Assembly: GCA_965203255.1 (NCBI GenBank)
Contig: OZ241882.1
Location: 2,170,001 to 2,234,000, forward strand
Source: JAPOUP01 sp965203255
Lineage (GTDB): Bacteria > Pseudomonadota > Alphaproteobacteria > Rhodobacterales > Rhodobacteraceae
DNA length: 64,000 nucleotides
Direction of reading: 5' to 3'
Below are positions 55,335-64,000 of this stretch, one piece after another (within the stretch, counting starts at the first letter, position 1; each line of letters opens with the position of its first letter). A program made the translations under genes and the position numbers. The notes under the pieces are model-generated. The model searched no databases. It saw nothing but the letters and a program-made list of their open reading frames with translations, and had not been told where the DNA came from.

Positions 55335-55603
55335 GGTCGGGTGTATCCCAAGTTGGTTGATCATGCCGCTGCGGCATGATCCGCCTGCCAGTCGAGGAAG
55401 TCGGCCAGCCTGCGGTTCATGACGCAGCATTTCAGCGCCAGCATGGCGTTGGCCCCCTCTCCGTCCAGCGTGTCCCCGAGCGCTTCAGCCGGAGCCCGGA
55501 CACCCGGCCTCCACGACGCCGCTCCCGAACCGGCTGCGCCCGGAGATCCTCCCTGACGCCCGTGCGGGGACCGTCCGGAACGGCTGCATGTCTCACGCTC
55601 CAT
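55335..55603 (-). pseudogene. ISKra4-like transposase 3' remnant upstream of RTX 3
   Basis: Best preserved of the four remnants. In the frame ending at 55361: LDGEGANAMLALKCCVMNRR, then LADFLDWQADHAAAA and stop; just upstream in another frame RFGSGVVEAGC and LKRSGTRW. Downstream of the stop comes GGGATACACCCGACCACACC. It precedes RTX gene 3 by about 320 bp in the same orientation, as for RTX 1 and RTX 2. Confidence 0.65.
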
Positions 55604-56226
55604 CGGTCCGGCGCGAGGGGGAACCGCCGGGGCCGGCGTGTCAGGGGCGGCCTGCGGAGGCCTTTCCTGCGGATTCAGCGTGGAAAGATCACATATCGTT
55701 TGACTTCCATGAGCTGGCGCCAGGTCACAAAACTATGCCTGTCGTAACATCGAAGTTCCTTCTGGAAATAAAGCGCGGGCACTGAGGGCTGTAAGCCTGT
55801 CAACATATCCTTACTGGAGCTTCGACAACGATCGAATCCAAGTCCGCACCGACCACATCCCGGAGAACACGACCCTCTTGCGGCGCTTCGCATTCCATCT
55901 CTTCAGGGTATCGAACCCCGCTCACCGACATACTGTTGCGAATCGCCACTCAACAAGATGGCCGATGGCATTTGGGACCAGTCCAGATTCAGTTTCCGTT
56001 GCTGGCCAAAACTCGTTCCGCGTCAGAAATCGCAAACCGCAGCGTCAGTTTCATCACACATGAGATAAACGGACATTAAACCCCCGCTACTTATGTCGAA
56101 TCTCCAAGCTCAATCAAGTAAGCGATAAACTGGCTGGTGCCGATCTGCAACTTTTCGTCAAGAAAACTGATCAAATGAAGTTAATTCATATCATCATATT
56201 GATTATTTTTAATCTATTATCAATAT
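55604..56226. other. AT-rich upstream region of the relaxase, possible oriT
   Basis: GC falls sharply from about 55680 to 56226, unlike both neighbours. No gene is visible. The last 30 bases hold an inverted repeat (separate entry). Relaxases usually act on an origin of transfer next to their own gene, so this is the place to look, but I cannot identify a nick site. Confidence 0.4.
56196..56226. promoter_or_regulatory. inverted repeat directly before the relaxase start
   Basis: ATATTGAT at 56196-56203 pairs with ATCAATAT at 56219-56226 around a 15-nt AT-rich spacer, ending at the base before ATG 56227. It could be an operator or a relaxase-binding site. Short palindromes arise by chance in AT-rich DNA. 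Confidence 0.4.
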
Positions 56227-59200
56227 ATGCTTTACAGTGTAGCAGGAATCACATATCGTCCGTTAATGGCGCAATATAGATATAGCGAAGTGTCGATTTC
56301 CCGCGGAAAGGGTAGAAGCGCAGTCAAGTATGCTGCCTACTGCCATGCGACAAAGATGAATTCGGAAGTTGAGGGCCCTAGCGGGAACCACATTGAGAAA
56401 ACCGGCCAGCTCATGCACTCTGAGATCGTGTTGCCAGAGCACGTACCCCGCTGGGCGGCGGAATCATTCGGCGAACCTGCATTCCTCACGGCACTTGAGT
56501 CGGCGCGTGAACACCACGATGGCGACGCAGCCGCCAAGGCCGCATGGGCGACCTGTTCCGAACGACTATGGAACAGCGTCGAGTTGGCTGAGCGGAAACT
56601 CCACCCCCGCTTTTCGGTGGCGAGATATGCCTTCTCGGCGATCATCTCCAACCCAGTCGAGCTCCCGCTGGACCATCAGGTCGACTTGGTGCGAGGCTTT
56701 GTCGAATCAGCTTACGTACAGCATGGCATGTGCGTTGACTGGGTGATTCATGATACCAATGAAGGCCATCCACACGTCCATATCATATTCACTACGCGCT
56801 GCCTTGAGGTGGGTGGTTGGGGCAGGAAGATGCACCCATGGGCTGACTGGAACGTCATCCTCGAGCGCCGGGGACTTTGGGCACAACATGCAAACGTCAG
56901 TCTCGGTGCACTGCGCGTGCAGGACTGGATTGATCACCGGAATTACAGCGCCCGAGGGCTGAAACTGATTCCAGACACCGCTAGCCCGCACCTCGGGGTA
57001 GATGACGAGGGAGAAGGGCCTGGGGCTCAAGGTCAGGAAAGAGCCACCAGGGCCAAGAAGCGAAACCAGGCATATCTGAAGAGAAACCCCGAACACTTCG
57101 TGGATATCGTGCAGGCGTCGAAACACTCATTCACCGAGATCGACCTACGCGCACAGGTGAAGAAGCGGATGGAAGTATCCGTGACGACATCTGGTCTGGA
57201 AGAGATATGCGTCACGGCCGACGAACTCAGGGCGCTGGGCGATCAGGCAATGAAGTCAACAGATCTGGTTCGGGTGGAGCCGGACACACCCGAAGGGGCT
57301 CATCGCCTCATGACGCGGACCAGACTCACCGCGAATAACGGGTTGAAAGAACTGGCCCGCCGTCTGGCGGAAAGGTCTCTCACGGCTGACCATCCCGCCC
57401 TATCGAAAGATGCAGTGAGCACAAACGGGCTGAGTCCGAGTCAAAGGGCGGCGACGGAAGCGATGGTCGCGTCGGAGCGCATCACGCTTGTTCAAAGCCG
57501 CCCCGGACCCGTATTGGACACCGTCCTGGAGCGAGCAGCCAATATCTGGCGGTCCCGGGGCTTCGACGTTTGCGCAACCACCTTTCCCAGCGATTCCAGA
57601 ATGGCGCTGGAAAATCTCAACGGGATTCGTTTCAGACCGCTGTCCAGATGGGATTTCCTGTGGTCGCGCGGCAAGGACACCCTAACCGAACAGACAATCT
57701 TCATTCTGACGGACGCAGGCATGGTCGACATTCCCTATTGGAGCCGAATTCTGGATCAGGTTTCGAAGACTGGCGGCAAAGTCATCGCGGCTCGAGATCC
57801 AAATCGTCCGCTTCCGGGCGTCGGAAGTTCGGGCTGGTCATCGGTTGAGGCTGGCGTCGGGTATTCGATTGGCATCGGGAAAGTCGTTTGGCAGCGGCAT
57901 GTCGGAGACCGGATGGCGACAGCCGCACTGGAGCGTGGTGGCAGCGGAGCGAAAGGTGCCATCGAACACTACATGCGCAACGGCGCGATACGGCTTTGCG
58001 GACAGTCGGAGGATCCGTTCGCAACTCTGGCAAAGGCGTATTTCGAAACAGGAAGTCGCGGCGAGAGCAGGATCGGACTCGGATATTCTCCTCGAGACGT
58101 GCGTGCGTTGAATCAAGCAATCCGGGAAGAGGCTTTGCAAAGCGGAGTGGTGGAGAGAGCTGCAACTCAGTTCTACGGGGTAGCCAATTACATGGACCGA
58201 TCGGGATGGGCCCCACAAATTGGCGAGGTGCCGCTCGAATTCGGGCCAGGAGACAGGATAAGGCTGACCCAGCGGCATCCTGAACTAGGACCCACACGAT
58301 TTGCACTTGGTTTGGTGACAGCCGCCCGTGAGGACGCGGTAGATGTCAGGATGGACGGAAGCAGCGGAATACTGACACTCGACGTCTCGATGCTCCGGCA
58401 CATCGACTACGGTTACGCGGTGGCCCTCGCCGATGCTGAACCAGTCAATGCAGATCATGCGTTTGTTCTCCCTAACGGATCAATGCATCGGCACGCGGTG
58501 CATGTTGCGCTCACTCGGCATCGGGAAACCGTAACCGTGTTCGGGCGACCCGGGCATGTCGAGTCCGTGGCTGACCTTATCCATCTGGCGCAAACTCCGG
58601 GCCACGCCAGAATTTCCCATCGGGACGTCCCTGACAGTCCGCGAGAAGCTCCGTTGCGTACCTTGGCGCGAGTGTCGGGAACGAAACAGCCGCCCGTAGG
58701 GCGGACGGCTCATGACATTGGCCCCCTGATAGACCACTTCGCCCGTGAAGGGTTTGGCACAGGCATAAGTGCTTTGTCGGACGAAGCGCTTATCGATGTC
58801 GCCGGTCGATTTGCGGAGCGTCTAGCCTCGTCCCGGAGTGCCGGCGATCCAGTGATATCCGACAGGCTTTCCGGCTACGCGAGGGATCCGACGGTGGCCA
58901 TCAAAGATCTTCTGCAAGACCAGGCCATAGTTCGAGCGGACGAAATAGCAGAACGCATCGCCCGGGAGGTAGCCGAACCCGAGACATTCCTGCGGCGTTT
59001 CATGAGCGCAATGGCGCATCCGGACCTCGTGCGCATTCCGGAGCTTCGTCAACAAACAGGCAAAGCCAATGTCTTCTCGACACGAAGCGCATTGGGACTA
59101 CGAGCGAAGGCCGTTCGCGAAACACTGCATCTGGCGGAATTGACCCTATCTGAAACCGCACTGGAGCCAACTGGCGTGAACGAAGATCTATTCGACCAAG

Positions 59201-62031
59201 CAATGGCAACCGGATTTCCAGAAGCGGATGAGTCGCGAAACACTGGTGAGAACCCGCTTTCGGTAAGGTACGGACTTTCGGCCAAACGGTTGAATCTCAT
59301 TCGCTGCTCCGGAAGCTGCGACAAAGCGGGCGTCCTGTTGGAAATTGTTCGGGAGTGTGTGCGGCTTGGATGGACCACGATCGGAGTCGCCCCTTCGATC
59401 AAGGGGCTTTCCGTGCTGGGTTACGAAGGCGTCCACAACCTGACTTCGGTGCGGGCTTTTCTTGACGGCAAGCAGCGGAACCGGATTGAGCACGGCGAGA
59501 CTTCCCTGGTGATTCTCAACGACGCCAGCGTCATCGGAAGCGACGATGTGCATGCCTTGCTCCAACTCGTTCTGACCGGTGGCGGAAGGTTTGTCGCGCT
59601 ACTCGATGATTCACCATCTGCAACAGTTGAAGAAAACGCAGTGTTTCGGGCTCTTGAACTCAGGTGTGGTGCGAGGCGCACCTTACCTGAAGCGACCCGA
59701 AATTCGGATCGATCCAATGTGCTTGATCTCCTGTCATGCAGCGGCGAGCGGCATGACCGGGCACTGGCGGCACTCAACGAAGATGACGCACTTCGGCACG
59801 GCGGCAGCCTTCGCGGTGCGATTGAGCGGATTGCAAGGGACTTTGTGGCTGATGCACATCCAGATCGGATCGCCGTGACGTCTTCGCAGGTCGAGGCCGA
59901 CGCCGTGAACGAAGCTGTGCGAACCCATCTGGATGCTGTCGATCCGCGACGGCGGGGGAATGCCGGAGAATTCGAAGGGCGGCTGGCAGGTCTTAAGTGT
60001 GGGGACCGGATCAGGCTGCTGGAAGGCTGGCCCCGGGCAATCGCTCAATCTCAGGAAGAAACATGCATCGCTACTCCTGAAGAGACTGACAATCCTCTGG
60101 TTCATGCGGGCGAGATCGCAGAGGTCATTTCTCGAAGTGAGAAAGGCGACCTGAAACTAAGGTTGGAGAATCATGAAGGCTCCCGGGACATCACAATCCC
60201 CTCGGATACGGGCCTACCAGGTTGGCGGTTCGCGTTCGCAGGAACCGTGGAGAGCGAGTTGCCGCAGAGTCGCGACAGCGTCCATGTCCTGGTATCCCGC
60301 CGGATGACAGGACAGGCGCTGCTGTCCATCATGAAAGTTCATAGGCGTAACCTGAACCTGGTCGTTCCAGTGGCTGAGTCAGTAAAGCTTGGTCATTTGC
60401 GGGAAACACTCCGTCGACGTGATTCAAAGCGGGTTTGGCTAGACTGCGGGTATAGGTCATCACTGTCGTTCGGGTCGGGGGCGGAGGACTCTCCTGAACA
60501 CCCGAACCGGGACAGCGACGAGTGCAAGGAAGCGATGATGAGGGTCACCGAGTATGTGCGGCTTGGTGAATGCGTTCTCCCGGATGCATTTCCGTCTGGA
60601 GTGGCTGGCAGTGTTCTGGTGGACATGTTCGGAGCGTCTGTGTTGACGTATGGACGGGCACCATCCGACATTGACCGGCTCTACCTTGAAAGTCTCGTCA
60701 GCACTTTTGACGATTCTGACAACTGGCGGAAGATTCTAGGGCAGATGCCAAAGAGCCTGCCGGATCAGGCAGACGCCGTGGCCAGGACGGCTCTCGGAGC
60801 GGAGGCAACCGAAAGGACTCCAACACAGGCATCGAAAATGGCGGCGTGGATGCTTACGGCGCAGATGCTGGGAGAAAATGTTATCGCCGACCGACTTGAG
60901 GCCGGACTTGCGCTATTCGGGACCCGCTTTCGGCTGGCTCGGCTGTACGCCAAGACAAATGACTGGGCTCATTCAGGTGCGGAAGGTCGAGAACCGGCCG
61001 CGAAGGGCGGTTTCCGGGAATTCGATGTCGGAAGCATCCTTGCCGAAGTTCCGCAGGCTGAGGAACGGGCCGCCTATGAAACCGTGGCCTTGTTCGGAGT
61101 CAACGGTTCAGACAGGATCGGACGTGTCCGAAAGTTTGAGGACGAACGGCAAGGGGGTTGGAACAAGTGGGAGGGCCGCGAAAGAACGCTCGGGATTGAG
61201 CGCGAAGAGCGCTGGTGCCGGAATGACGCCGCCTTGGTGATGGCCTGCACCGTCGCCGCGAGGACCGAGGCTCGCGACCTTGTGCATCGCCTTCACCTGT
61301 GTCCGGCATTGCGTCCTTTGCTTACGGCCGCCAACGAGGCGTTGGATCGGGTGAGGGAAAACGCGGAACCGATCGCCAGGAAGACCGCTAGATCCAGGGC
61401 GATGTCCGATCTTCGCGTCAGGATGGTCAAAGAGGTCGATGGAGACAACAGATTCGCCGCCGAACAGGCACAGATTTACCCGGAACCCTACTTCGTTGAC
61501 CAGGGAAAGATGGACTCCTGGCGCACAGGCTACAGACATGCCGTCAAGGCCCTGTCCGGGCATGATCTGGACCCTACACGCCTGGAGTGGTTAGCTGCAG
61601 CCGCTCCTTTTGTTGCGGAGACCGAACTTCAGAAGCATCTGGCCGAGGCAATGACGCAGGCACTGGCGTTGGGTTCACCTATATGGGATGCCGATGGATT
61701 TCGGCGGGAACGGACCAGTCTGATGTCCGAGCTTGAACAGAGATATCGTCCGGACGATCCAGCGGATCTGGACAGGACATCCAAGCTCGTCGCACGGCTA
61801 TATATGTCGTTCACTGAACCGGAGATTCGCGGGCTAGCCGATAGTGGGAGCGGGTTGGTGGAGGAACTCGCGCCAGGCTCGGATGGGGACCGGATAGCTG
61901 GTAATGTCAGGTCGCTTCATGGCAGTCGCCACAGCAGTCTGGCACCATGGTTCGACCGGTATCAGGAGAAGGAACGGTCACTGCAGACCGGACGTGGGAG
62001 AGAACGAGGGATTGCGATCGACCCATTCTGA
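56227..62031 (+). CDS. MobA/MobL-type relaxase with two degenerate helicase-like modules, 1934 aa
   Basis: Single uninterrupted frame. The N-terminal 230 residues are a MobA/MobL (TraA-like) relaxase: MAQYRYSEVSISRGKGRSAV (the alternative start 56266), LWNSVELAERK, and the metal-binding histidines HPHVHI at 181-186. From about 402 a RecD/TraI-type helicase follows (LSPSQRAATEAMV), but Walker A reads VQSRPGPVLDT (422-432) and Walker B ILTDAGMV (493-500), so both are lost. Motif VI (VHVALTRHRETVTVFG, about 760) is kept. A second module from about 1020 has RCSGSCDKAGVLLE and LVILNDASVIGSDDV in the same positions, also degenerate. The last 450 residues have no recognised domain. No type IV secretion or coupling gene is in view. 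Confidence 0.85.
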   Translation: MLYSVAGITYRPLMAQYRYSEVSISRGKGRSAVKYAAYCHATKMNSEVEGPSGNHIEKTGQLMHSEIVLPEHVPRWAAESFGEPAFLTALESAREHHDGDAAAKAAWATCSERLWNSVELAERKLHPRFSVARYAFSAIISNPVELPLDHQVDLVRGFVESAYVQHGMCVDWVIHDTNEGHPHVHIIFTTRCLEVGGWGRKMHPWADWNVILERRGLWAQHANVSLGALRVQDWIDHRNYSARGLKLIPDTASPHLGVDDEGEGPGAQGQERATRAKKRNQAYLKRNPEHFVDIVQASKHSFTEIDLRAQVKKRMEVSVTTSGLEEICVTADELRALGDQAMKSTDLVRVEPDTPEGAHRLMTRTRLTANNGLKELARRLAERSLTADHPALSKDAVSTNGLSPSQRAATEAMVASERITLVQSRPGPVLDTVLERAANIWRSRGFDVCATTFPSDSRMALENLNGIRFRPLSRWDFLWSRGKDTLTEQTIFILTDAGMVDIPYWSRILDQVSKTGGKVIAARDPNRPLPGVGSSGWSSVEAGVGYSIGIGKVVWQRHVGDRMATAALERGGSGAKGAIEHYMRNGAIRLCGQSEDPFATLAKAYFETGSRGESRIGLGYSPRDVRALNQAIREEALQSGVVERAATQFYGVANYMDRSGWAPQIGEVPLEFGPGDRIRLTQRHPELGPTRFALGLVTAAREDAVDVRMDGSSGILTLDVSMLRHIDYGYAVALADAEPVNADHAFVLPNGSMHRHAVHVALTRHRETVTVFGRPGHVESVADLIHLAQTPGHARISHRDVPDSPREAPLRTLARVSGTKQPPVGRTAHDIGPLIDHFAREGFGTGISALSDEALIDVAGRFAERLASSRSAGDPVISDRLSGYARDPTVAIKDLLQDQAIVRADEIAERIAREVAEPETFLRRFMSAMAHPDLVRIPELRQQTGKANVFSTRSALGLRAKAVRETLHLAELTLSETALEPTGVNEDLFDQAMATGFPEADESRNTGENPLSVRYGLSAKRLNLIRCSGSCDKAGVLLEIVRECVRLGWTTIGVAPSIKGLSVLGYEGVHNLTSVRAFLDGKQRNRIEHGETSLVILNDASVIGSDDVHALLQLVLTGGGRFVALLDDSPSATVEENAVFRALELRCGARRTLPEATRNSDRSNVLDLLSCSGERHDRALAALNEDDALRHGGSLRGAIERIARDFVADAHPDRIAVTSSQVEADAVNEAVRTHLDAVDPRRRGNAGEFEGRLAGLKCGDRIRLLEGWPRAIAQSQEETCIATPEETDNPLVHAGEIAEVISRSEKGDLKLRLENHEGSRDITIPSDTGLPGWRFAFAGTVESELPQSRDSVHVLVSRRMTGQALLSIMKVHRRNLNLVVPVAESVKLGHLRETLRRRDSKRVWLDCGYRSSLSFGSGAEDSPEHPNRDSDECKEAMMRVTEYVRLGECVLPDAFPSGVAGSVLVDMFGASVLTYGRAPSDIDRLYLESLVSTFDDSDNWRKILGQMPKSLPDQADAVARTALGAEATERTPTQASKMAAWMLTAQMLGENVIADRLEAGLALFGTRFRLARLYAKTNDWAHSGAEGREPAAKGGFREFDVGSILAEVPQAEERAAYETVALFGVNGSDRIGRVRKFEDERQGGWNKWEGRERTLGIEREERWCRNDAALVMACTVAARTEARDLVHRLHLCPALRPLLTAANEALDRVRENAEPIARKTARSRAMSDLRVRMVKEVDGDNRFAAEQAQIYPEPYFVDQGKMDSWRTGYRHAVKALSGHDLDPTRLEWLAAAAPFVAETELQKHLAEAMTQALALGSPIWDADGFRRERTSLMSELEQRYRPDDPADLDRTSKLVARLYMSFTEPEIRGLADSGSGLVEELAPGSDGDRIAGNVRSLHGSRHSSLAPWFDRYQEKERSLQTGRGRERGIAIDPF

Positions 62032-62279
62032 TCGCTGAGGCATCAACGCGGTTTCCGGGGGCGGGAAGGCGAGGTTTCATCGTTGGGTCTATCCAAGGTC
62101 CCCGGGAATCTCTCCCATGCATTTTCCAGCGCGTGGCGAATGTGGATTGAGGCTCCGGAGTCAGTTTGGCGATCAGGCAGCAGGTTGGAGATGTCCTGCG
62201 ATTTGCAGCCTCCGACATGTTGCGAATCCACTCAGTTAGCTGAACGGGACTGCGAGCCTTTCAACAGGACACTGTTAGC
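62032..62279. other. spacer after the relaxase
   Basis: About 250 bases with no coding or repeat signal; composition is intermediate. Confidence 0.35.
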
Positions 62280-62830
62280 TCGACCTCTGCGGTGCCGTAT
62301 CGGTGGCGGCATGGGAATCGGTCTGAGACACTACGGCGACGGGACGGTCGGCTGGCTGGCTGAGGGCCGGGGACTGCATCCGGACTTTCCTGGCCCGCGG
62401 GCTGTGCGGGCGCGAGGGCTGGCGGAACGCGCGGGGCGAGCCTTGCCTCGCCTCGGCGCGGGCCGACCTGCCGAAGCTGTCGGCGGCGCTGGGGCCTGCC
62501 CTGCCGGAGGCCCGGCCGATGGGCGGCGCCAGCGCCGCGTCGCTGGTCCCGTCGCGTGGGTTTCCCGACAGGCGGCTGTCGTGCACCCTGGAGGATCCCG
62601 GCGGGGTCGAGGTGGTTCCGGTGCCCGACGCGGAGAAAGGCCAGGCGCGCCCGGTGGTGGCCACGCACCATCCGAGGGGCGACGCGGCCTGTCCAGGCAG
62701 GCGCATCCGCTACTGGATCCGCTCGTCGGCGCCTCCTCCTGGCACCACGCGGCGCGGGACACCAACATCGGTCGCGTGGTCAACAACGACAGGTTCCTCC
62801 CGCTTCCATGGGTGCCATCACAACACCCCA
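62280..62830 (+). pseudogene. degraded second copy of the DruA/IS4 transposase (N-terminal part)
   Basis: Pieces in different frames match the protein at 10452-12731 in order: ASLASARADLPKLSAALGPA (against LASARALLPELADAVGVRL), FPDRRLSCTLEDPG, PVVATHHPRGDA and RIRYWIRSS, then DTNIGRVVNNDRFLPLPWV. It stops there, before the transposase core. At least three frameshifts. It shows the element type has been in this region more than once. Confidence 0.7.
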
Positions 62831-63460
62831 CCTCGCTTCAGCATTGATTTGCAGCGATTTCTCATTTCGCCTCCTATGTCAGCGGTGTATTGCCGCGCAC
62901 CATCGCCCGGCTTCATGGGTGTCTGCCCTCCCCGAGTCCCGGAGACGGACCACCGTGCGGGCTTTGCTGCGGTCCCGCAGGACGGCCAGAACCTGAACTC
63001 CCTCTGGTTCGGGTCCGCGCCGGCGATGGCCCGGCGGCCGGACAGCGCCGTGACGGCCCCGGGTGCTTCCAGATCCTCCGCGGCGGTCTCCCAAGGCGCC
63101 CCGGTGCGGACCTGCCGACGCGCGACCGAGGGGGCGGCGCCGAGCCGCGCGGACGCCTCCGTGAGGGACAGCTCGCCGCGCTCCTGCCGCTCGCCCTCCC
63201 GATAGCCCGGGATGCCGCGGTGGGAGCGGAAGGCGCGCACCCGGTGACGGTTCCAGCCGTTGCCCTTGCCCGTCCTGCGGCCCAGACGGTCGGGAAGCCG
63301 GGCCGTCCGCCCGTCGGGCCGCTGCCGGGCCAGCCCGGCTGTCAGGTCCCCGGCATCCCTGTCGGAACTGTAGCGGTGCCCGCCGTTGCGGAAGCGTCTC
63401 ACCCCGATCCCGGTGTGGTCGCCACCGCGTCAGTGCGGCAGCAGGTCCACCGTCCCCTCC
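62818..63460 (-). pseudogene. C-terminal part of a serine recombinase, truncated by IS66
   Basis: Reads IGVRRFRNGGHRYSSDRDAG, RQRPDGRTARLPDRLGRRTG, KGNGWNRHRVRAFRSHRGIP, YREGERQERGELSLTEASAR and GAPWETAAEDLEAPGAVTAL. This is the pattern after the catalytic domain in large resolvase-type serine recombinases of transposons. A short in-frame-like start (YDPADLREGTVDLLPH) lies upstream with a stop between. The catalytic N-terminus is absent; the IS66 end at 63486 cuts it off. Confidence 0.65.
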
Positions 63461-63584
63461 CGCAGGTCAGCGGGGTCATATCCCCGTAAGCGACTAAAGC
63501 GCAACGTAGCGCAGTCGCCTTGATCCGCGCCGCCGGAGTGCGGGAGGGTTCCCCGGCCGGTTCGACGTGACCGGAGGACTGTCC

Positions 63585-63884
63585 ATGACGGTGGATGTGG
63601 ATGCAGTGGCAGACGTCGGCCGGGCCCGGAGGGTCCGGAGCGAGGTCGGGTGGGAGGGGCTGATGGCGGCGTCCGGGCGCCGGGACGGCCCGCAGGCCAG
63701 CTTCCGCCAGGGCCGCGGGGTTCCGGTGGGGACGTCCCGGAGCTGGCGCCGCAGGCGTGGCCTCACCGGCGGTGCGGCCTCCGGCGGGACCGGCGGCTCC
63801 GGCGGGGCGGTGGCGGCGGAGCCGCCGGGCTGGGACGGTGGGCTGTCGCCCGGCGGCGGCGTCACGCTCCGCCTGAGGCGGTCC
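63585..63884 (+). CDS. IS66 TnpA (orf1), possibly degraded
   Basis: From ATG 63585: MTVDVDAVADVGRARRVRSE, VGWEGLMAASGRRDGPQASF, RQGRGVPVGTSRSWRRRRGL and a C-terminal GGGVTLRLRRS. This follows the IS66 TnpA layout (W..L....SG.SQ..F....G.....F..WRR.LG, then GGV.LRLRR). The frame has no stop where one is expected near tnpB and runs to the window edge, so it may be slightly degraded. End coordinate is set at the end of family similarity. Confidence 0.6.
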
Positions 63885-63886
63885 CG

Positions 63887-64000
63887 ATGCCGGGCGGATG
63901 GCCGCCGGGCGGCATCTGGCTGGCGGGCGGGCCGGCGGACATGCGCGGCGGCCCCGCCGGGCCCGTCGGGCTGGTCACCAGCCATCCCGTGGGGAACCCC
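63887..64000 (+). CDS. IS66 TnpB (orf2), N-terminal part at window edge
   Basis: ATG 63887: GGIWLAGGPADMRGGPAGPV matches the start of IS66 TnpB (GVRVWLAxGxTDMRxGFDGL). The strictly conserved GFDGL reads GPAGP, which hints at decay. Only 38 codons are in the window. Confidence 0.55.
   Translation, partial: MPGGWPPGGIWLAGGPADMRGGPAGPVGLVTSHPVGNP

Larger units (their letters stand above)
63486..64000 (+). mobile_element. IS66-family element, left end (continues beyond window)
   Basis: Begins GTAAGCGACTAAAGCGCAAC, the GTAAGCG start typical of IS66 inverted repeats. Two genes in the usual tnpA-tnpB order follow. The right end and tnpC would lie outside the window. Confidence 0.65.

Noticed and set aside
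1..64000. tRNA, rRNA or riboswitch genes
   Set aside because: I looked for tRNA T-loop patterns and rRNA-like stretches on both strands and found none convincing. A covariance-model scan would be needed to exclude weak candidates, for example a cobalamin riboswitch before cobU.

Overview
The window looks like a chromosomal segment of a GC-rich Gram-negative alphaproteobacterium. I infer this from a succinate dehydrogenase operon in the order sdhC-sdhD-sdhA-small protein-sdhB, a mesaconyl-CoA hydratase/CoA-ester lyase/NnrU group beside it, a tripartite TRAP transporter, glutathione synthetase and a Kdo transferase (waaA, so it makes lipopolysaccharide). The genus cannot be fixed from the sequence. 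The density of insertion sequences, broken genes and nested transposons suggests a genome in active IS expansion, as often seen in host-associated lineages (inference).

Layout. 1-9.6 kb: edge of a DUF1989 gene, a 696-residue RTX protein, a DMT permease whose LysR-type regulator is destroyed by an IS630 copy, and a small frameshifted RTX gene. 9.6-13.6 kb: a transposon nest in which a DruA-domain/IS4 element sits in an IS30 copy that abuts a broken IS4-like transposase. 13.8-16.9 kb: an AAA ATPase and a second RTX gene. 17-28.4 kb: mostly housekeeping genes on the minus strand (BNR protein, sdh operon, mch-nnrU-mcl, gshB) plus cobU-cobC on the plus strand. 28.8-31.2 kb: a frameshifted zeta toxin and an intact IS30. 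31.8-46.1 kb: aroQ, rpe, a HAD enzyme, a broken glycosyltransferase, then a catabolic cluster (TRAP permeases, LLM monooxygenase, hydrolase, deacetylase-like enzyme, dehydrogenase, flavin reductase, carboxymuconolactone decarboxylase-like gene). The last gene is split by three IS elements placed head to tail on shared TA dinucleotides. 46.5-56 kb: waaA, two MITE-like elements, then an RTX island with two large RTX genes each split by an IS. 56.2-62 kb: a 1934-residue MobA/MobL-type relaxase with two helicase-like modules that have lost their nucleotide-binding motifs. 62.3-64 kb: transposon wreckage (second DruA-IS4 copy, serine recombinase tail, start of an IS66 element).

Themes. (1) RTX genes are a local family. 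Three lie just downstream of the same transposase 3' remnant, and paralogues also share their downstream flanks, so flank plus gene seem to have been copied as units. No type I secretion genes are in the window. (2) For four insertions, deleting the IS plus one target copy restores the host reading frame at the junction: RTX4, RTX3, the decarboxylase and the LysR gene. These events are recent, although RTX3 and the LysR gene also carry separate frameshifts. (3) The LLM/flavin reductase cluster looks like a dedicated oxidative pathway for an unknown imported acid. Its terminal decarboxylase-like gene is inactivated.
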